Shown here one piece after another: positions 63,761 through 64,000 of a stretch of DNA of 64,000 nucleotides. Both the position numbers and the translations under genes were made by a program. Location of the stretch: contig OY755171.1 of assembly GCA_963576735.1 (NCBI GenBank), positions 17,112,001 through 17,176,000 of the forward strand. Direction: 5' to 3'. Position 1 is the first letter of the stretch; each line of letters starts with the position of its first letter. The DNA comes from Bedellia somnulentella. Its lineage: Eukaryota; Arthropoda; Insecta; Lepidoptera; Bedelliidae. The notes under the pieces were generated by a model. It worked only from the letters and a program-made list of their open reading frames with translations. It was not told the DNA's origin and did not search any database.

Positions 63761-64000
63761 AGAATGTCCTTATACACAACGTTCACAGCTTTTTTGTCAT
63801 TAGCCAATACTCAAAGTCTTAATGGAAGAAATACCAAGAAAAATGGTTTTAAGCTAATCCTATCTAACCTAATGTACTTACAATACTAAATAATAATAAT
63901 AAAAATTAAAAGATAATCAACAACAAAAGATACTTATTCTATTCAGTTTACTTAATTCTTGATATTTTTCTCGCTAGAGAGCTCCGATAAACGCGTGCGA
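63761..64000. other. Unassigned end of window
   Basis: AT-rich; ends in gctagagagctccgataaac. Nothing supported. Confidence 0.4.

Overview
The window is a piece of an insect nuclear genome, most likely from a moth or butterfly. It is AT-rich and intron-rich, and about half of it is made of dispersed repeats. The clues to Lepidoptera are Helitron-type ends of the kind common there (an end reading GTGCGAAGC..GGG, starts with TCTATAC), dense tRNA-derived and LINE-dependent short elements, RTE-like LINE pieces and a mariner relic. No prokaryotic features are present.

Two protein-coding genes are supported, both on the + strand. The first (3763-20131) is the 3' part of a very long mucin-like gene. 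Fourteen exons can be joined in frame, giving about 2,640 residues rich in Thr, Ser and Asn, with a repeated unit of the form EEDxKLLQxLLxATGQN and a non-repetitive C-terminus. Its first exons and signal peptide lie upstream of the window or were not recognised. The second (52686-61572) is the 5' coding part of an ETS transcription factor of the SPDEF/Ets98B (D-ETS-4) type. The acidic, proline-rich N-terminus and the complete pointed (PNT/SAM) domain are here; the ETS DNA-binding domain must lie downstream.

Region by region: 1-3762 is a repeat field with a striking ~200-bp palindrome at 2061-2262. 3763-20131 is the mucin-like gene, whose larger introns have been enlarged by a Helitron-like element and several SINEs. 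20132-20530 is its 3' UTR. 20.5-52.6 kb is intergenic or 5'-leader DNA full of transposon remains: a P-like element with a THAP motif, a mariner, an RTE LINE, a second copy of the Helitron-like element and many SINEs. It also has two CpG-rich spots that could be promoters or leader exons. 52.7-61.6 kb is Ets98B, and 61.6-64 kb is its next intron.

Three repeat families dominate and are given local names. Family A is a tRNA-headed SINE of about 350 bp with a TTATG-type tail. Family B is a ~250-bp SINE-like element with a TATG tail. Family C is a LINE, seen mostly as 5'-truncated 3' ends. All three end in a similar ~35-nt segment holding a CCCC..GGG stem-loop, followed by GCGTGA and a short tandem tail. 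This suggests that one reverse transcriptase mobilises all of them. Many copies have clear 8-15-bp target-site duplications. Exon boundaries, frames and repeat boundaries were worked out by eye; names from homology rest on motif recognition, not on a search.
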